Shown one piece after another: positions 1 to 10,421 of a DNA stretch of 58,790 nt. The translations under genes were made by a program, and so were the position numbers. Within the stretch, counting starts at the first letter, position 1. Every line of letters begins with the position of its first letter. The stretch comes from Catenaria anguillulae PL171. Its lineage: Eukaryota; Blastocladiomycota; Blastocladiomycetes; Blastocladiales; Catenariaceae. The stretch is taken from positions 1-58,790 of the forward strand of contig MCFL01000149.1 in assembly GCA_002102555.1 (NCBI GenBank), written 5' to 3'. The notes beneath the pieces were generated by a model that saw only the letters and a list, made by a program, of their open reading frames with translations, searched no databases and was not told where the DNA came from.

Positions 1-69
1 CGCAAAGTCAGTTATTGTTTAGTTTCCAACCCAAACAAATTGATTTGCTTTGAGTCAGAATCCACATAC

Positions 70-848
70 CTGCATCGCCCACGCCAGGCACCACATACCC
101 ACTGCCATTCAAGACCTCGTCCACGGCTGCCACATGCACCGTGATGTCTGGATGTGCGGCGTGCAACGCGTCAATGCCCTCGGCGCTCGCCACAATGGCC
201 ACCAGCGTAATGTGCTTGCCGGGGACACCCAGTCCTTGATGATGTTGACCGTGGCAATGGCGGTGCCGGCGGTGGCAACCAGCGGGTCCAGAACAATGGC
301 TTGGTCAATGTTGACGGTGGCGGGCAGTTTGTTGTAGTATTCAACGGGTTGCAAGGTGGACTGTGTGATAAAGCAAACGCAAAACGCGATCATCAGTTTG
401 TTAGACCTTTCGGCATGCACGTACGCTTTTTGGCTTGTTTTGGGTTGGGGAGGGGCCGGGGTATATGTATGTACCTTTTCCCTGAAAATCCCAATATGAT
501 GAACCCTGGCACCCGGCACAAGGTCCAAAACGCCTCAACCATGCCTGTGCCCGCACGCATGATGGGCACGAGTCCGATTTTGGGTCCCAGTTTCACGCCA
601 TGGTACGACGCGCCCGTGGGCGACTGGCGTAGTTCTTGCTCTTCAATGACGGGCAGCTTGGCGGTGGCCTCGTACGCGAGCAAGGATGCAATTTCCTTGA
701 CGAGCAAGCGAAACTGGGCAGGTCGGGTGGTGGCGTCGCGCAGCAGGCACATTTTGTGGGCAATGAGTGGGTGGCGCGAGACGAGCACGCGGCCGTTTGA
801 GGCGGCGGGGGCGGCGGGTTGAGGGAGCGGCGACGGAGAGGAGGACAT
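70..848 (-). CDS. FUR1: Uracil phosphoribosyltransferase (3' end beyond the window)
   Basis: Pyrimidine salvage enzyme that makes UMP from uracil and PRPP in the cytosol. Exon 1 is 848-475 and exon 2 is 360-70; the intron 474-361 (donor GTACAT, acceptor CACAG) is in phase 0. A second donor, GTATGT, at 69-68 shows that a last short exon lies off the left edge, so the usual C-terminal LFGT-type end is missing here. The sequence shows HPLIAHKM near residue 27, a [12 protein letters not shown] substrate loop, [10 protein letters not shown], the PRPP-binding stretch [11 protein letters not shown], and the uracil-binding [11 protein letters not shown]. Two single-base frame changes break the reading: one near 525 between MVEAF and LVPGA (T run), and one near 230 at KDW/GVPGKH (G run). 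Both are restored by one base in a homopolymer, which suggests sequence error. The family call is firm. Confidence 0.9.
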
Positions 849-1288
849 GGTGCATGGACTGTTTTTGTGACGTGTCTTTGCGTTGCGTTCCGAGTGAGTG
901 GAGAGCAGGAGCGTTGGGGACCAGTCAGTGGACAGGTGAGCAATTGCATGAAGAAGAGGACGCGACTGGCTCGTTGCCTTGCCACTTGAGGGATCTTCGC
1001 CTGCTCTGATGGACTCGAGTCAGCACGTGTCCAGGACCGAAAATGTCATGTGTGCAAATGAAAACATCAATGTAAACCGACGCATGGAAAAGAAACAAAA
1101 GAGTCAAAGCAAACGACCAATTGCAATCACCGATCGATCGCTTCAATTCCGCCGATACACTAAATACTGCTGCTGGTGATTCCGCCATCCCATTCCCACC
1201 TCCTCCACACTTGAATCCTCCCAGACTCGACTCGACTCGACTCCGGGGACCCGGCAGTCCCGCAAGCATCCATTGGCTTCTTTCAGGC
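849..1288. promoter_or_regulatory. Divergent intergenic region between the uracil phosphoribosyltransferase and DUF1746 genes
   Basis: The two genes are transcribed away from each other, so this 440 nt must hold both promoters. A CTCGA short tandem run lies at about 1227-1241. I see no TATA box or other motif that I can defend. Confidence 0.4.
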
Positions 1289-2025
1289 ATGACTCTCAAG
1301 CACCTGGCCTTCTCCACGGCCTTTCTCATCCGCATCAATCTCGTCGTTGCCTACCTCCTCGACGCTCGATTGGCGCTGCTACTTCTACGATGGATGTCTT
1401 TTGGCGTATGTGTGTCATTCACGCAAATTTGACAACATGCGTTCCATTTTTTCCCCCTCTCCGCTGACGCACACCTCGAATGTATAATCATTAGCTTGTC
1501 TGCTTTGTCGTTGCTGCGAAAAACCTCCGCCACTCGCTCATCTGGATCGCAATCCTCAACACTCTCGCCATCACCCTGCACATCTTGGGCGATCCACCAT
1601 CGTCGCCCTCATTCTACCTCGTTCTCGACTTTATTGGATCCCTGCACACATTCTCAATATGGAAGCTGCTTGCTGTCGACGCGGTCATCATCGCGTTGCA
1701 GCTGCTGGCTGCATTTGCCACGTATTTGGATCATATCCCTGGGTATCGCGCGCGTTGGTACGAGCGGGATCATGTGGGCGATTCAATAAGCGGGCCACAA
1801 AGGCAAAGGACAATGAGTCGACCGATTGCTCAGCCAGACGGACCAGTGGCAGCACACAGTGACGAATGGGACGCAAATGGCGATGTTGGATGGTCAGTTG
1901 ATGAGAACTACGATGCGGATGACGGCGGGGCAGACGAGTTGTTGATGGATGTGACATGGGGCGACCTCAAGCGGGCTTGGTTGGGCGAGCCGCCTCGAAA
2001 CGATGCCGATTTCAATCCGGCGTGA
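1289..2025 (+). CDS. DUF1746 membrane protein, Dsc4-like
   Basis: Predicted 215 residues from exons 1289-1405 and 1495-2025, with intron donor GTATGT and acceptor TTAG. The N-terminal two thirds match the DUF1746 pattern: LLDARLALLLLRW in exon 1, then NTLAITLHILGD, FYLVLDFIGS and VDAVIIALQLL. In fission yeast a DUF1746 protein (Dsc4) is a membrane subunit of the Golgi Dsc E3 ubiquitin ligase, which acts in sterol-sensing SREBP cleavage and membrane protein quality control. Three or four hydrophobic segments are visible. The last 70 residues are acidic and soluble, ending in a short conserved-looking DVTWGDLKRAW block. The start is the first ATG before the hydrophobic part; an upstream in-frame ATG at 1121 would add a Pro-rich leader and is less likely. 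The domain call is good; membership of a Dsc complex is inference. Confidence 0.72.
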
Positions 2026-2309
2026 TGCGTTTTTCGAGCTCTGTGGCCAGCTTGCGCCAGCCTTTCCCGTGTACATAGCTTCTTGCCGACTTGTTATTCT
2101 CGTATTGTACATACCGTGACCACACTGATAGATTATCAATCCCCCCAGTCGGTCTTGACCGTTTCGCCAGCCATGTCAGATTGGGGGCCATGTCCCTCAC
2201 TGCCTGGGACAACTCATGATCACGCGTAAGTTCACGGTCACCCTTGTGCACAATATGAAGACAAATGCAATGATGTAAAAAAACAACTTGAAGCAATCCA
2301 TACCCGGCA

Positions 2310-3506
2310 ATGTCAAGCACCCGACTTTCGATTAGGTTATCTTCAGTAATCGCTCACCATCGTCGCCTTGCAGAGGTTGCTGCTGGCCGCCGCCCGTCGC
2401 GACTTTGGCTCCATCCGTGTTCATTCGAGGCATCAAGAGCTCAACTGTCAACAGCGACGAGCGACATGGCAAAGAATCCCATTCACATCCTGGGTGCCGG
2501 AAGCATAGGCTGTCTCGTGGGCGCCCAGCTCTCACAGCAAGGGTTTCCCGTGACATTTCTTCAACGCTCCCCACCTCCCTCACCAACAAGCCCAGTCCTC
2601 CTTCAACTCATTCGGTCCTGTGGTGGTGCGCTCGAGTTTCCCGTTAAAGTCGAATCCACGCACAAACCTCCGTCTACGGCATCAGCACAGCCCATTGACC
2701 GGCTGATTGTAACAACCAAGGCGCACCAGCTCTCGTCTGCGCTCGCCTCACTCGGCCCACGCTTTGATTTAAACCACACGGCGCTTGTGGTAATCCAAAA
2801 CGGATACGGCCAGCACCTCACCCCGTCATCCCGGCTCCAATCCACCTCCACTTGCACCGGACTTGGGTGGGGGTCCACCAACAACGGCGCTTACTTGACC
2901 CCCGCGCCTTCGCCAACCATTTGGCGATCCGTGGTGCACGCCGGCATAGGACAGTACCATTTCGGGCCTATCTCGCTTGCCGATCCACTTGCCTCGCGGG
3001 GATCCGAGCCTTGCGCAATCCACCTGGCATCCATGTGGCCCACGTCCACGCCTACCCTCTTGCACGACCTGGCGCATGCGCTGCCGTCGGCCACCTTGCA
3101 CGAGACGTCGACCGCCATGACGCGCGTGTTGCTGCACAAGCTGGCCGTCAACGCCTTAATCAATGCGCTAACGGCCACGTACAAGGTGCGCAACGGCCAA
3201 TTGCTGCGCCCAACTTACATGCCCGTGATGCGCCAGCTCGCAGACGAATGTGCGGCCGTGCTATGTGCAACTTACCCGGGGATATTCACGCTAAGTGGCG
3301 AGCAAGTGTTTGCCATGGCAAAGCACGTGTGTGAGTTGACAAGTCGCAATTTCAGTTCCACGTATCAGGACGTGTGGGAGCGTGGCGAGGTGCCCCGTGA
3401 GCTCGAGTATGTACATGGGACCATTGTTGGGTGGGGAAGGCGTGCGGGCGTGAGCACTCGGACACATGAAGAGGTGTGGGATAGGGCAGTTTGGGCGGGT
3501 GCATGA
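2310..3506 (+). CDS. 2-dehydropantoate 2-reductase (ketopantoate reductase)
   Basis: NADPH-dependent reduction of ketopantoate to pantoate, on the way to vitamin B5 and coenzyme A. It is a 398-residue intronless ORF. A Rossmann nucleotide-binding loop, HILGAGSIGCLVGAQL, lies near residue 58. The C-terminal catalytic helical domain has the invariant lysine and asparagine in HKLAVNALINALTA and the substrate loop SSTYQDVWERGEVPRELEY. Before the Rossmann fold are about 52 residues rich in Arg, Ser, Leu and Ala and poor in acids, which look like a mitochondrial targeting sequence; a second ATG at the end of this stretch could give a cytosolic form. Length and motif order fit PanE/PAN5 proteins. 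Some members of this family act on other 2-oxo acids, so the exact substrate is inferred. Confidence 0.88.
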   Translation: MSSTRLSIRLSSVIAHHRRLAEVAAGRRPSRLWLHPCSFEASRAQLSTATSDMAKNPIHILGAGSIGCLVGAQLSQQGFPVTFLQRSPPPSPTSPVLLQLIRSCGGALEFPVKVESTHKPPSTASAQPIDRLIVTTKAHQLSSALASLGPRFDLNHTALVVIQNGYGQHLTPSSRLQSTSTCTGLGWGSTNNGAYLTPAPSPTIWRSVVHAGIGQYHFGPISLADPLASRGSEPCAIHLASMWPTSTPTLLHDLAHALPSATLHETSTAMTRVLLHKLAVNALINALTATYKVRNGQLLRPTYMPVMRQLADECAAVLCATYPGIFTLSGEQVFAMAKHVCELTSRNFSSTYQDVWERGEVPRELEYVHGTIVGWGRRAGVSTRTHEEVWDRAVWAGA

Positions 3507-4145
3507 GAGGGAGAGGTGGCGGCGGGTAACCCGAGGTCGCAGAGTCGAAACAGCGTTGGGCACCTTGTGACATAATGGTTGGCAAGGACTGCGTGGGGAG
3601 GGGGGGGGGGATGAGTGGGGGGTGCTATGTAGCTGGACCCCTGTTGGCTGGTGTTGATGTCGTGAGTCTCACGGTGAGTTTGTGGTTGAGGTATGAGACG
3701 AACTGCGTATATCTTCTTAACTACATTCCTCCTTCTGTTGGCACCTCTTCATCATGGTCATGAGCTCAGGAACTGCAGGTGAGTGTCAACCACGCCCGCT
3801 GTCTTTCGAGATTCTTCTGACTCAGTTTGGCGGTTGCTTTGCAAGGTCTGCATCGATTGCATCCGTGCTCATGCTCGTGCTGGTGCTGTTCACATGTGCT
3901 TTGGGATTGTGTCACGCGTTTCTTGCGAGCACTTCATTCAGTCGCCAATGGTGCCTCCACATGTCATGTCATTCCCTGGTCACCATCGACCGCTCAAGCG
4001 CTTCGGACAAGAGCGATGTGCCGACAACGTGAGTCGTATAAGACTCGCCCACCCCGCTGGATACGCTCTCGACTTTTGAGTTGTGTTCTCAACACACGCC
4101 CTCATTGATCACTGCCCGACAGCCCACATTGCATTTCCAACTGCC
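3507..4145 (+). other. Intergenic region with a possible upstream exon of the next gene
   Basis: No conserved ORF is visible. A run of about 12 G sits near 3600. A short open stretch from an ATG at 3754 ends at a strong splice donor, GCAG/GTGAGT, at 3778. Joined to the acceptor CGACAG near 4124 it would read in frame into the ATG at 4146. This could be an alternative first exon or 5' UTR exon; copy B of the gene shows no matching exon. Confidence 0.3.
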
Positions 4146-6333
4146 ATGCTCGCCACTACCCCCGTCCCGGTCGCCGCCCCCGGCCAAGCGCCGCCGGCCT
4201 ACTCGACCGCCCTGCTACCCATTGTCCGCGTGCCCAGTGTGCTCGGCGCTCAGACGGCACCCAACACGGTCCTCGGCATGGAGCGCGGCGCCGTCAAGCT
4301 CGTGACACTGTCTCCCGCCGCAGAAGCAAAGATCATTGAGGTGCGCCTCCTGCCCTTGGTCGATAACAAGCCTGCGGCCAACCCGGCCACGCAAATGGAC
4401 TTGGCCAAGCTGGCCGCGGACAAGGCGCCGCTCATGGTGTTCTTCCCCGGATCCAAGCTGTACTTGGGGTCGGCCGCGGGCAAGAAGCTCATGTTTTCCA
4501 TGCGTGCTGTGCCGTTGCAAGCGTGGGCTGTTGTTGTACGTCATTGTCTCCGCTTTCCTTGCAAGGTCTCCATGTCGCGCTCACTCCAGTGATCGTACTT
4601 ATCCGCTTGGACAGGCTCGCGAGGAGCAACCTGGAACCTACATGCTCGTGTCTCACTCCAAGCCCGAATTCGCTCTTGGTCTCGAAGGCGAAAAGGTCGC
4701 GACCGTGCCGTGTGACTCGCAGCAAAACATTCTCCTGCTCAGTATCGATGCCATCCAACCGCCGGGATCGGTTGCTGACGCTGGCGCAGCCGCTTCTGTC
4801 CCAGCAGCGGCCGGCGCGACCAAACCCGCCGGTGCGGCAAAGCCCGCGGGCGCAGCACCTGCTGCCCGCCCGGGTGGCCCTGCCGCGCGCAAAGCCCCGC
4901 CCCAAGTCATGGACACCAAAGCCGCCGCGTCTGCAGTTGCCGAATCCAAGCTCGAACAGTCGCTGCTGGACGATCTAAAGAAAAAGGGCAACCACGGCCT
5001 TGAAATCGCCGTGCCCGTGGCCCTCCAGTACAAGGACCGCATGCAATACTTGACTGCCGCCTCGCTCGCCGACCCAGCCAACTCGACCGAGCTCATGTTT
5101 GCCAAGCTCGATCCCGTGCGCGACGGTGGACAAATCGCCTATTTTGAACTGCTCACGTTGGTTGCCGATGCAGACGACCCGAGCAAGATCTCGCTCAAGC
5201 ACTTTGACGGCAAAGCCAAGCGTGACCAAGCCGCCGTCATCTTTGACTCGCGCACCCAGCGGTTCCTTGCTGCACGGCACGACGGATCGTTTTACGCGCG
5301 CGATGACGTGGCGTCCGAAGATGTGCTTTGGCAAGTCGTCAAGGATCCGTCCGCACAGCTGGCCGTATCGATCATTCATTTCCGCAACCAGAAGCGGCTG
5401 GTGGCGGAGCATCAAAAGCCAGGGTCGGGTGTCATGGCCAAGCGGTCGCCCATTGTGCTCCGGTGCAAGGGCGATGTGCGTGCGCCCGTGAGCGAGGAGG
5501 ATTGCGTGTTCACTTTGTGCCCCGAAAAGACGGCTCAGACCGATTTGGGGTTCCAGGCAAAGGGTCATGAGACGCGCATGGAGAGGATTCGCAACATTGC
5601 CACGATTGTGAGTCCGTTTGCCATGGCAGCCAGTGCCGGTGTGGGCATTTGGAACGCCGGCCAGGGCAAGGGCGTCCCCGCCGATGGCGACAAACAAGGC
5701 AAAGAGGATCGCGACGGGCCCCCCGAAATCAACGACGTCAATGGCGACGGGCGGATCAATGAGCGCGACATGACGGCCGACCAGTTGAGGGAGTTCCAGG
5801 CTTCTCGTGGCGATGGCCGAGGCGATCGCGACGATGACCAGCGGGACAATGGCCGTGATGACGACCGTCGAGACAATGGCCGTGATGACGACCGCCGAGA
5901 CAATGGCCGCGACGACGACAATGACGGCCGCCGTGGCAACAACCGCGACGACGACCAGGACAACGATTTGGATGCCCTCGACGTGGATGGACTCGACTTG
6001 GACGCGGGCACGCAAGATCAGCCGGTTGTTGCGTCTGCATTCACGCGCGAGCCGCAGCAGCAGAATGGGCGGGACGCGGACCGTGACGACAATGACGACG
6101 AGGGAGGTCGTACTGGGGGCGGCAGTCGATTGGACGCGTTTGAAGCTGGTCGCAACCAGTCAGGCAACGATAGGGACGACGATCGTGACGGGGATAGGGA
6201 GAATGGTCAGGACAATGATGCAGATGCAGATATCGATGCCGACGGGGATGGCTTGGATGACATTGATGTGGACGACGAGCTGGCCGCCGAAGGGTTTGGC
6301 GCCGACATGGATATGGACATGGGTGGCGAGTAA
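4146..6333 (+). CDS. Unknown duplicated protein, copy A: EF-hand/dockerin-type loop plus Asp/Arg repeats
   Basis: Predicted 702 residues from exons 4146-4535 and 4615-6333 (donor GTACGT, acceptor GACAG). I recognise no named family. There is no signal peptide and no clear membrane span, so it is probably intracellular. Layout: a conserved N-terminal domain (1-215); an Ala/Pro/Gly-rich linker (about 215-255); a conserved domain (255-480) with the alternating pattern FDSRTQRFLAARHDGSFYA, which resembles a beta-trefoil or fascin-like repeat; one perfect calcium-loop motif, DVNGDGRINERD, at 5734-5769; then an acidic tail with three to four RDDDRRDNG-type repeats and an Asp-rich end. The loop has D-x-N-x-D-G-x-I and Asp at position 12, as in dockerins. 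A close paralogue lies inverted at 17639-20109. The trefoil idea and calcium binding are inference. Confidence 0.75.
5815..5970 (+). repeat. Coding minisatellite, 27-nt unit (RDDDRRDNG), copy A
   Basis: Tandem in-frame repeats encode RDDDRRDNG with small changes, followed by degenerate Asp/Arg/Asn units. It is the same tract as in copy B, but with fewer units. Confidence 0.75.
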
Positions 6334-6644
6334 AAAAGCAAGAATCACATTCAAGTTTCGAGTTGCTGTCCGAGGGTTTGGTTGATTGCAAGTTGCATTC
6401 GTATTTACATATGTCGATCAATACATGATTCTTTCTGCACACCTAGCGATGTGATAGTGAAGCTATGGGTGTTAAGTAATAGAAGAACGTCGAGACATTT
6501 ATAGCATTGCAGACTACAGCCTACAGCAGCCGCGAGGTGGCCGGAAGTTTGCTGGTTGGTTAAAATGTAGGGGACGTGCGTCGACGAATGAGATAGCTCA
6601 GACGAGAATGTTGTACACATGAAAAATACTATGAGCAAGCCAAC
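6334..6644. other. Intergenic region
   Basis: 3' flank of copy A and 5' flank of the RJL GTPase. A short out-of-frame ATG at 6631 precedes the true start and ends at a TGA that overlaps it; it is a possible minimal upstream ORF. Nothing else is visible. Confidence 0.3.
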
Positions 6645-7668
6645 ATGACTGAACCCGGCGCACCATCAACTTGGTCCTCATCGCATCTTCATGCGGTTCT
6701 TCGAAACCGTTTTGGCGAGTCAGCCCTGACGCGCTTCCAGTTTTCCGACCCGACTCCACGCTACAAGGTGATTGCCGTTGGCGAGCCAGGGATTGGTAAA
6801 TCGTGCTTGATCCGTCGGTATTGCGAGCAAAAGGTGTGCATGTGTGTTTCCAAATGGGCGTGTTGGATCAGAGACTAAAACGAATGGTGTGCAGTTTACC
6901 TCACAATACATTGCGACCATTGGCATCGATTATGGACTGCGATCCGTGACGCTTCCCGAAGGTCGAACTGGTGCGAACGTTCCCGAACCCGTCATGCGCG
7001 ACTTGACGCTGATTCCCACTCGTGGCATTAGTCAAAATCAACTTTTGGGACATGGCCGGCGACCGGTCATACTCGCTCATTCGCACCGATTTTTACGCCG
7101 ACACGCATGGCATCTTCGTGTTCTTTGACCTGACTTCATGGGCAACCTTTCTCACAATTCCAACTTGGCTGGACGAGATTCGCAAGCACATGGGACCGCA
7201 GGCGGCCATGGTAGCCATGTTGCTGATTGGCACAAAGGTACGCTCTTCCTATCCAGGCGGCAGCACAACATCAAGTCTAATCGCCGATGGGGATACGTCA
7301 AGGGGGATCTGCCCAACCGCGCAGTCAATGAGCACGAAGCAAGGTCGTTTGCCAACAAGCACGGTTTCCAGTACGCCATAGCAGTCTCTCTTGGGTGCAC
7401 TTCTTGAGCTTGCTAACGCATAACATCCAATAGCGACTACTTTGAGTGTTCTGCACAATCGGGTGCCAACGTCGGCCAAGCATTCATGTCCATGTTTCAA
7501 GCCATTGACTTTTTAAACCGTGACAAGGACGAAGCGCTCGTTGCTGCTGGTGCGGCCATCTTGGATGAAGGTATGCAGGCGGCCACAGACGAGGCACTGG
7601 CAGGCAAGTTGGATGGGAAGGAGGAGCAACTGGTGCAAGCCTTGGTTGGTGAGGTGGCCGCTGAATGA
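6645..7668 (+). CDS. RJL-family small GTPase (Rbj/DNAJC27-like, no J domain)
   Basis: Predicted 257 residues from five exons: 6645-6833, 6895-6970, 7032-7237, 7303-7370 and 7434-7668. All introns are 61-65 nt with GT-AG ends; the last has a TGCTAAC branch point. The Ras fold is complete: G1 GEPGIGKS, a CLIRRYCEQKFTSQYIATIG switch region, G3 FWDMAG (RJL proteins have DMAG instead of the Rab-type DTAG), G4 GTKGDL and G5 ECSAQSG. The switch II glutamine is absent, as is usual in RJL, so intrinsic hydrolysis may be low. There is no C-terminal prenylation cysteine and no DnaJ domain. About 55 residues follow the G domain, mostly Ala and Glu helix. RJL GTPases occur mainly in organisms with flagella and are thought to serve the flagellar apparatus. 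Confidence 0.85.
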
Positions 7669-8127
7669 ACTCTTGTTAGAGCCCAAGTTTTTTTTGTGCA
7701 GATATAAATTCAAATGACCCGCCATGGAGATTGCCATTACATAACGCCGAGCATGAATGGGCAGAATGGGACAGGGGAACCACGATGGGCGTGGGCGCTT
7801 GAATGAGTGGGAGAGAAAAGAATCATCGGAGCATTTGAGCAGCATGGACTACAAAACAGAATGACAGTAACGGCAACTCGGCAAGGGCAGTGTGCGCGCA
7901 AAATGCCGTGGGAACGCATCAAGCGCCAAGAATGGAACATAAACGACGGAATTGTACAACGGATACAGCAATCGAATAGCAGGGAAAGAAATGGTACAAC
8001 GACAGAAGAGAGACCGGTCCGAAGTTGTGCATAGCGGACCAAGATAAAAAAAACCCGAAATCTGAATCGCGCCAAGAATTGTTACGCTTAAACAAACAAC
8101 TTGTGACTTGATGTGCATCGTCACCGG
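7669..8127. other. Intergenic region between convergent genes
   Basis: 3' ends of the RJL GTPase and the hydrolase. T- and A-rich stretches near 7687 and 8047 may serve polyadenylation. No gene is visible. Confidence 0.3.
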
Positions 8128-10421
8128 TCACCCATACCGGAAAACCACGTCATCCCGCCCGACTCTACCCCTCCTAAACCCGGTCATTGCACTGGCAATC
8201 TCGACCTCTTCATCCTCATACGCCGCGGCTGCCACGGCCGCAAGTTTGGCTCTCCCTTCCCTGCCCTCATCCGCCCACGGATCCTCATCCTCAACACTCA
8301 CCTCCTTGCCCGCAACCTCCGTGACGCCCAACTCCCTGGCCAGCTTCTCGACCGCTTCGACCACCTCCCTCTCCCTAGGCGGCGCCATATCCACCGTGGT
8401 AATCCTACCGCCACCGGGCTCCCCACGCTCCTCTTGGCGCCTCGTCACCTGTGCCTCTTCGCCATCGCCCACCTCCACCCCACGCACCCTTGCGACTTGC
8501 GCCACGGCCATCCTACGCCTCAACTCGCGTACCTCCTCGCCCACCCACTTGCCAATGCGCTCAAACGCAGCTCGCCTCTGTTGGGGCATCACCACAAACG
8601 CATGCCACACGTGAAAGGCGCCCTCAAATACCTCGACTTTGACGTGTCCACCAACACTCGCCAAGCACGCGCCCCACTCAATGGCCTCGTCGTAAAGCGT
8701 CTCGCCACCGCCCACTTGAATGAGCACGGGCGGCAGCCCACGCAACATGTCACGTGTGGCGTACAAGGGCGACACAAACGGATGGGTGCAGTTGAGTGGG
8801 CGGCAAAAGGTGAGTAGGCCGTCAAATAACCCGGGCAAATCGGCAGGTAGGTAGCATGTGCGCTCGTTGGCGGTCCATGAGGCAGATGTGGATGGCGGAT
8901 CAAGCCAAGGGGACAGCAAAATGGCAGCGCCTGGTAAGGGCAGCCCGAATTCTTTGAGCACGAGCAAGGCAGACGTGGCCGTGTTGCCGCCAGACGAGTC
9001 GCCAGAAAACAAGATTTGGTCTGGCCGCCACACCCGCGATGTGAGTGGGGTCAGGCTCGAGTTGCGCATGGTTGTGCGCAGGTCGGGCGCAGACCCCGTG
9101 GCGTTGAGGTTGGCGAATGGGTGTTCGGCAAACGAGTAGCGCGACGCCGGGCGGATGCCAATGAGCGCAAGGTACACGAGAATCACGTCTTCGACGGCGG
9201 CCGCAAACGAGTGTTCGGGAGCAAGCCGTTGGTGCAGGGCCAGGACGTGAGCGTTGGGCGTGTGCGTGACGAGTTGGGACGTGATGCACCGGTGGGTGCG
9301 TGCAGACAGATAGTGGAATGCGCTATGTAGTACAATTGCCAGACATCAGCGGGTGAAGGGAGTGAGACCAAATGAATTCCGATCGCTCTTGGTCAGACAT
9401 ACCCGCCGTGCACGTAAAGAATCAACTTGTCGTCCTCGTCGTGCGTTCGACCTTCATGCCTCAAGGCCCTCTGCCTGCGATTAGCGCGCACGGCGCTCAC
9501 ATACTCGCCCGTGACGGCATACCCATGCTTTTGCCCCTCTTCCGTGACCATGCACGACCCGATCCATTTCCTCTCGACCTCCTCACCAACCTTACTCTTG
9601 CCTTGATCAAACACAAACCACGCCGGCCGATACTCGAACCCATGCGGGCTCGTCGGATACGTAAACTGAGTGATTTGTCGGGCAATCACAAACGACGTGT
9701 GATGCGCGGGCGGGTTTTCCTGCATGGCGGACCGCAAGATGGCGCGCACGGCTGTGGTTTGCCAGGAAAACGACGCGTGCGGTGGGCCATGGATCAAGTG
9801 TGACACGAGTGCAGACGAAGTGGACCAGAACGTGCGCGTGGCCGTGCGGACGAGTTGTGGGACAGCGCGAAGCAGCAGCAACGGGGACAGTGGCGGGGCA
9901 CCGCCGGGGATCAGTGCGTGTGCCGCCGTGGCAAGGACCGTGGCTGTGGACACGGCGGGCGAGGCCACGTGGACGTGACGGGTGTCGGAATCGTGCGTGT
10001 CCAGGGTCGGGCCTGGCGACAATGTCCGAGTACGTGTTCGAGTCCGCCGGTCTTGAGTGGCAGTCACAAACGACCTTGACGGGCTCGGGGCACGCGTCGA
10101 GGCCGTGCTAGGGGTTGACGACAGGGCCGCGGCAAACACGAGCTGGTCGCGCACTCGCGCAGTCTCGCGCTCGAGCTCGGCAGCCATTTGCGCGTCGTCG
10201 TCTTGGGATGATGAGGACGGCTCGTCACAGTCGGTCGCTGGGTCAGAGGTGGAGTGCGCTTGATCTTGGTCGTAGAGGTCACGGCCGCTGGCTCGGCTTT
10301 CACTGAAAGAGTGCGAGCCATCATTTGGGGCAGCCGTGTCAACGACGACGGCGACGGTGGGGATGACCGCCTGAGCCGGGACCGGCACCGGGGCTGGTAG
10401 CTGCGAGTCGGTGGAAATCAT
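8128..10421 (-). CDS. Alpha/beta hydrolase, hormone-sensitive-lipase type
   Basis: Predicted 737 residues from exons 10421-9403 and 9322-8128 (donor GTATGT, acceptor CATAG, 80 nt). The split codon rebuilds the oxyanion motif HGGAF at about residue 338. Further motifs are LAPEHSFAAAVEDV, the nucleophile elbow GDSSGGN (Ser near residue 449), the GGGETLYDEA aspartate region and the catalytic histidine in GAFHVWH. This is the alpha/beta-hydrolase-3 fold of lipases, carboxylesterases and sterol-ester deacetylases. About 160 N-terminal residues are Ser/Thr/Pro-rich and disordered, followed by a helical region before the catalytic core. The C-terminus adds some 150 residues rich in Arg, Glu and Val. 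The long flanks exceed a bacterial-type esterase and fit fungal steryl or lipid esterases. The substrate cannot be read from the sequence. Confidence 0.82.

Noticed and set aside
3595-3612. G run near 3600 (and another near 28720) as possible G-quadruplex elements
   Set aside because: Single uninterrupted runs only; no four-tract arrangement and no position that suggests function.
5815-5970. Regular direct repeats resembling an array
   Set aside because: They are in-frame coding repeats (RDDDRRDNG) without unique spacers; not a CRISPR array.
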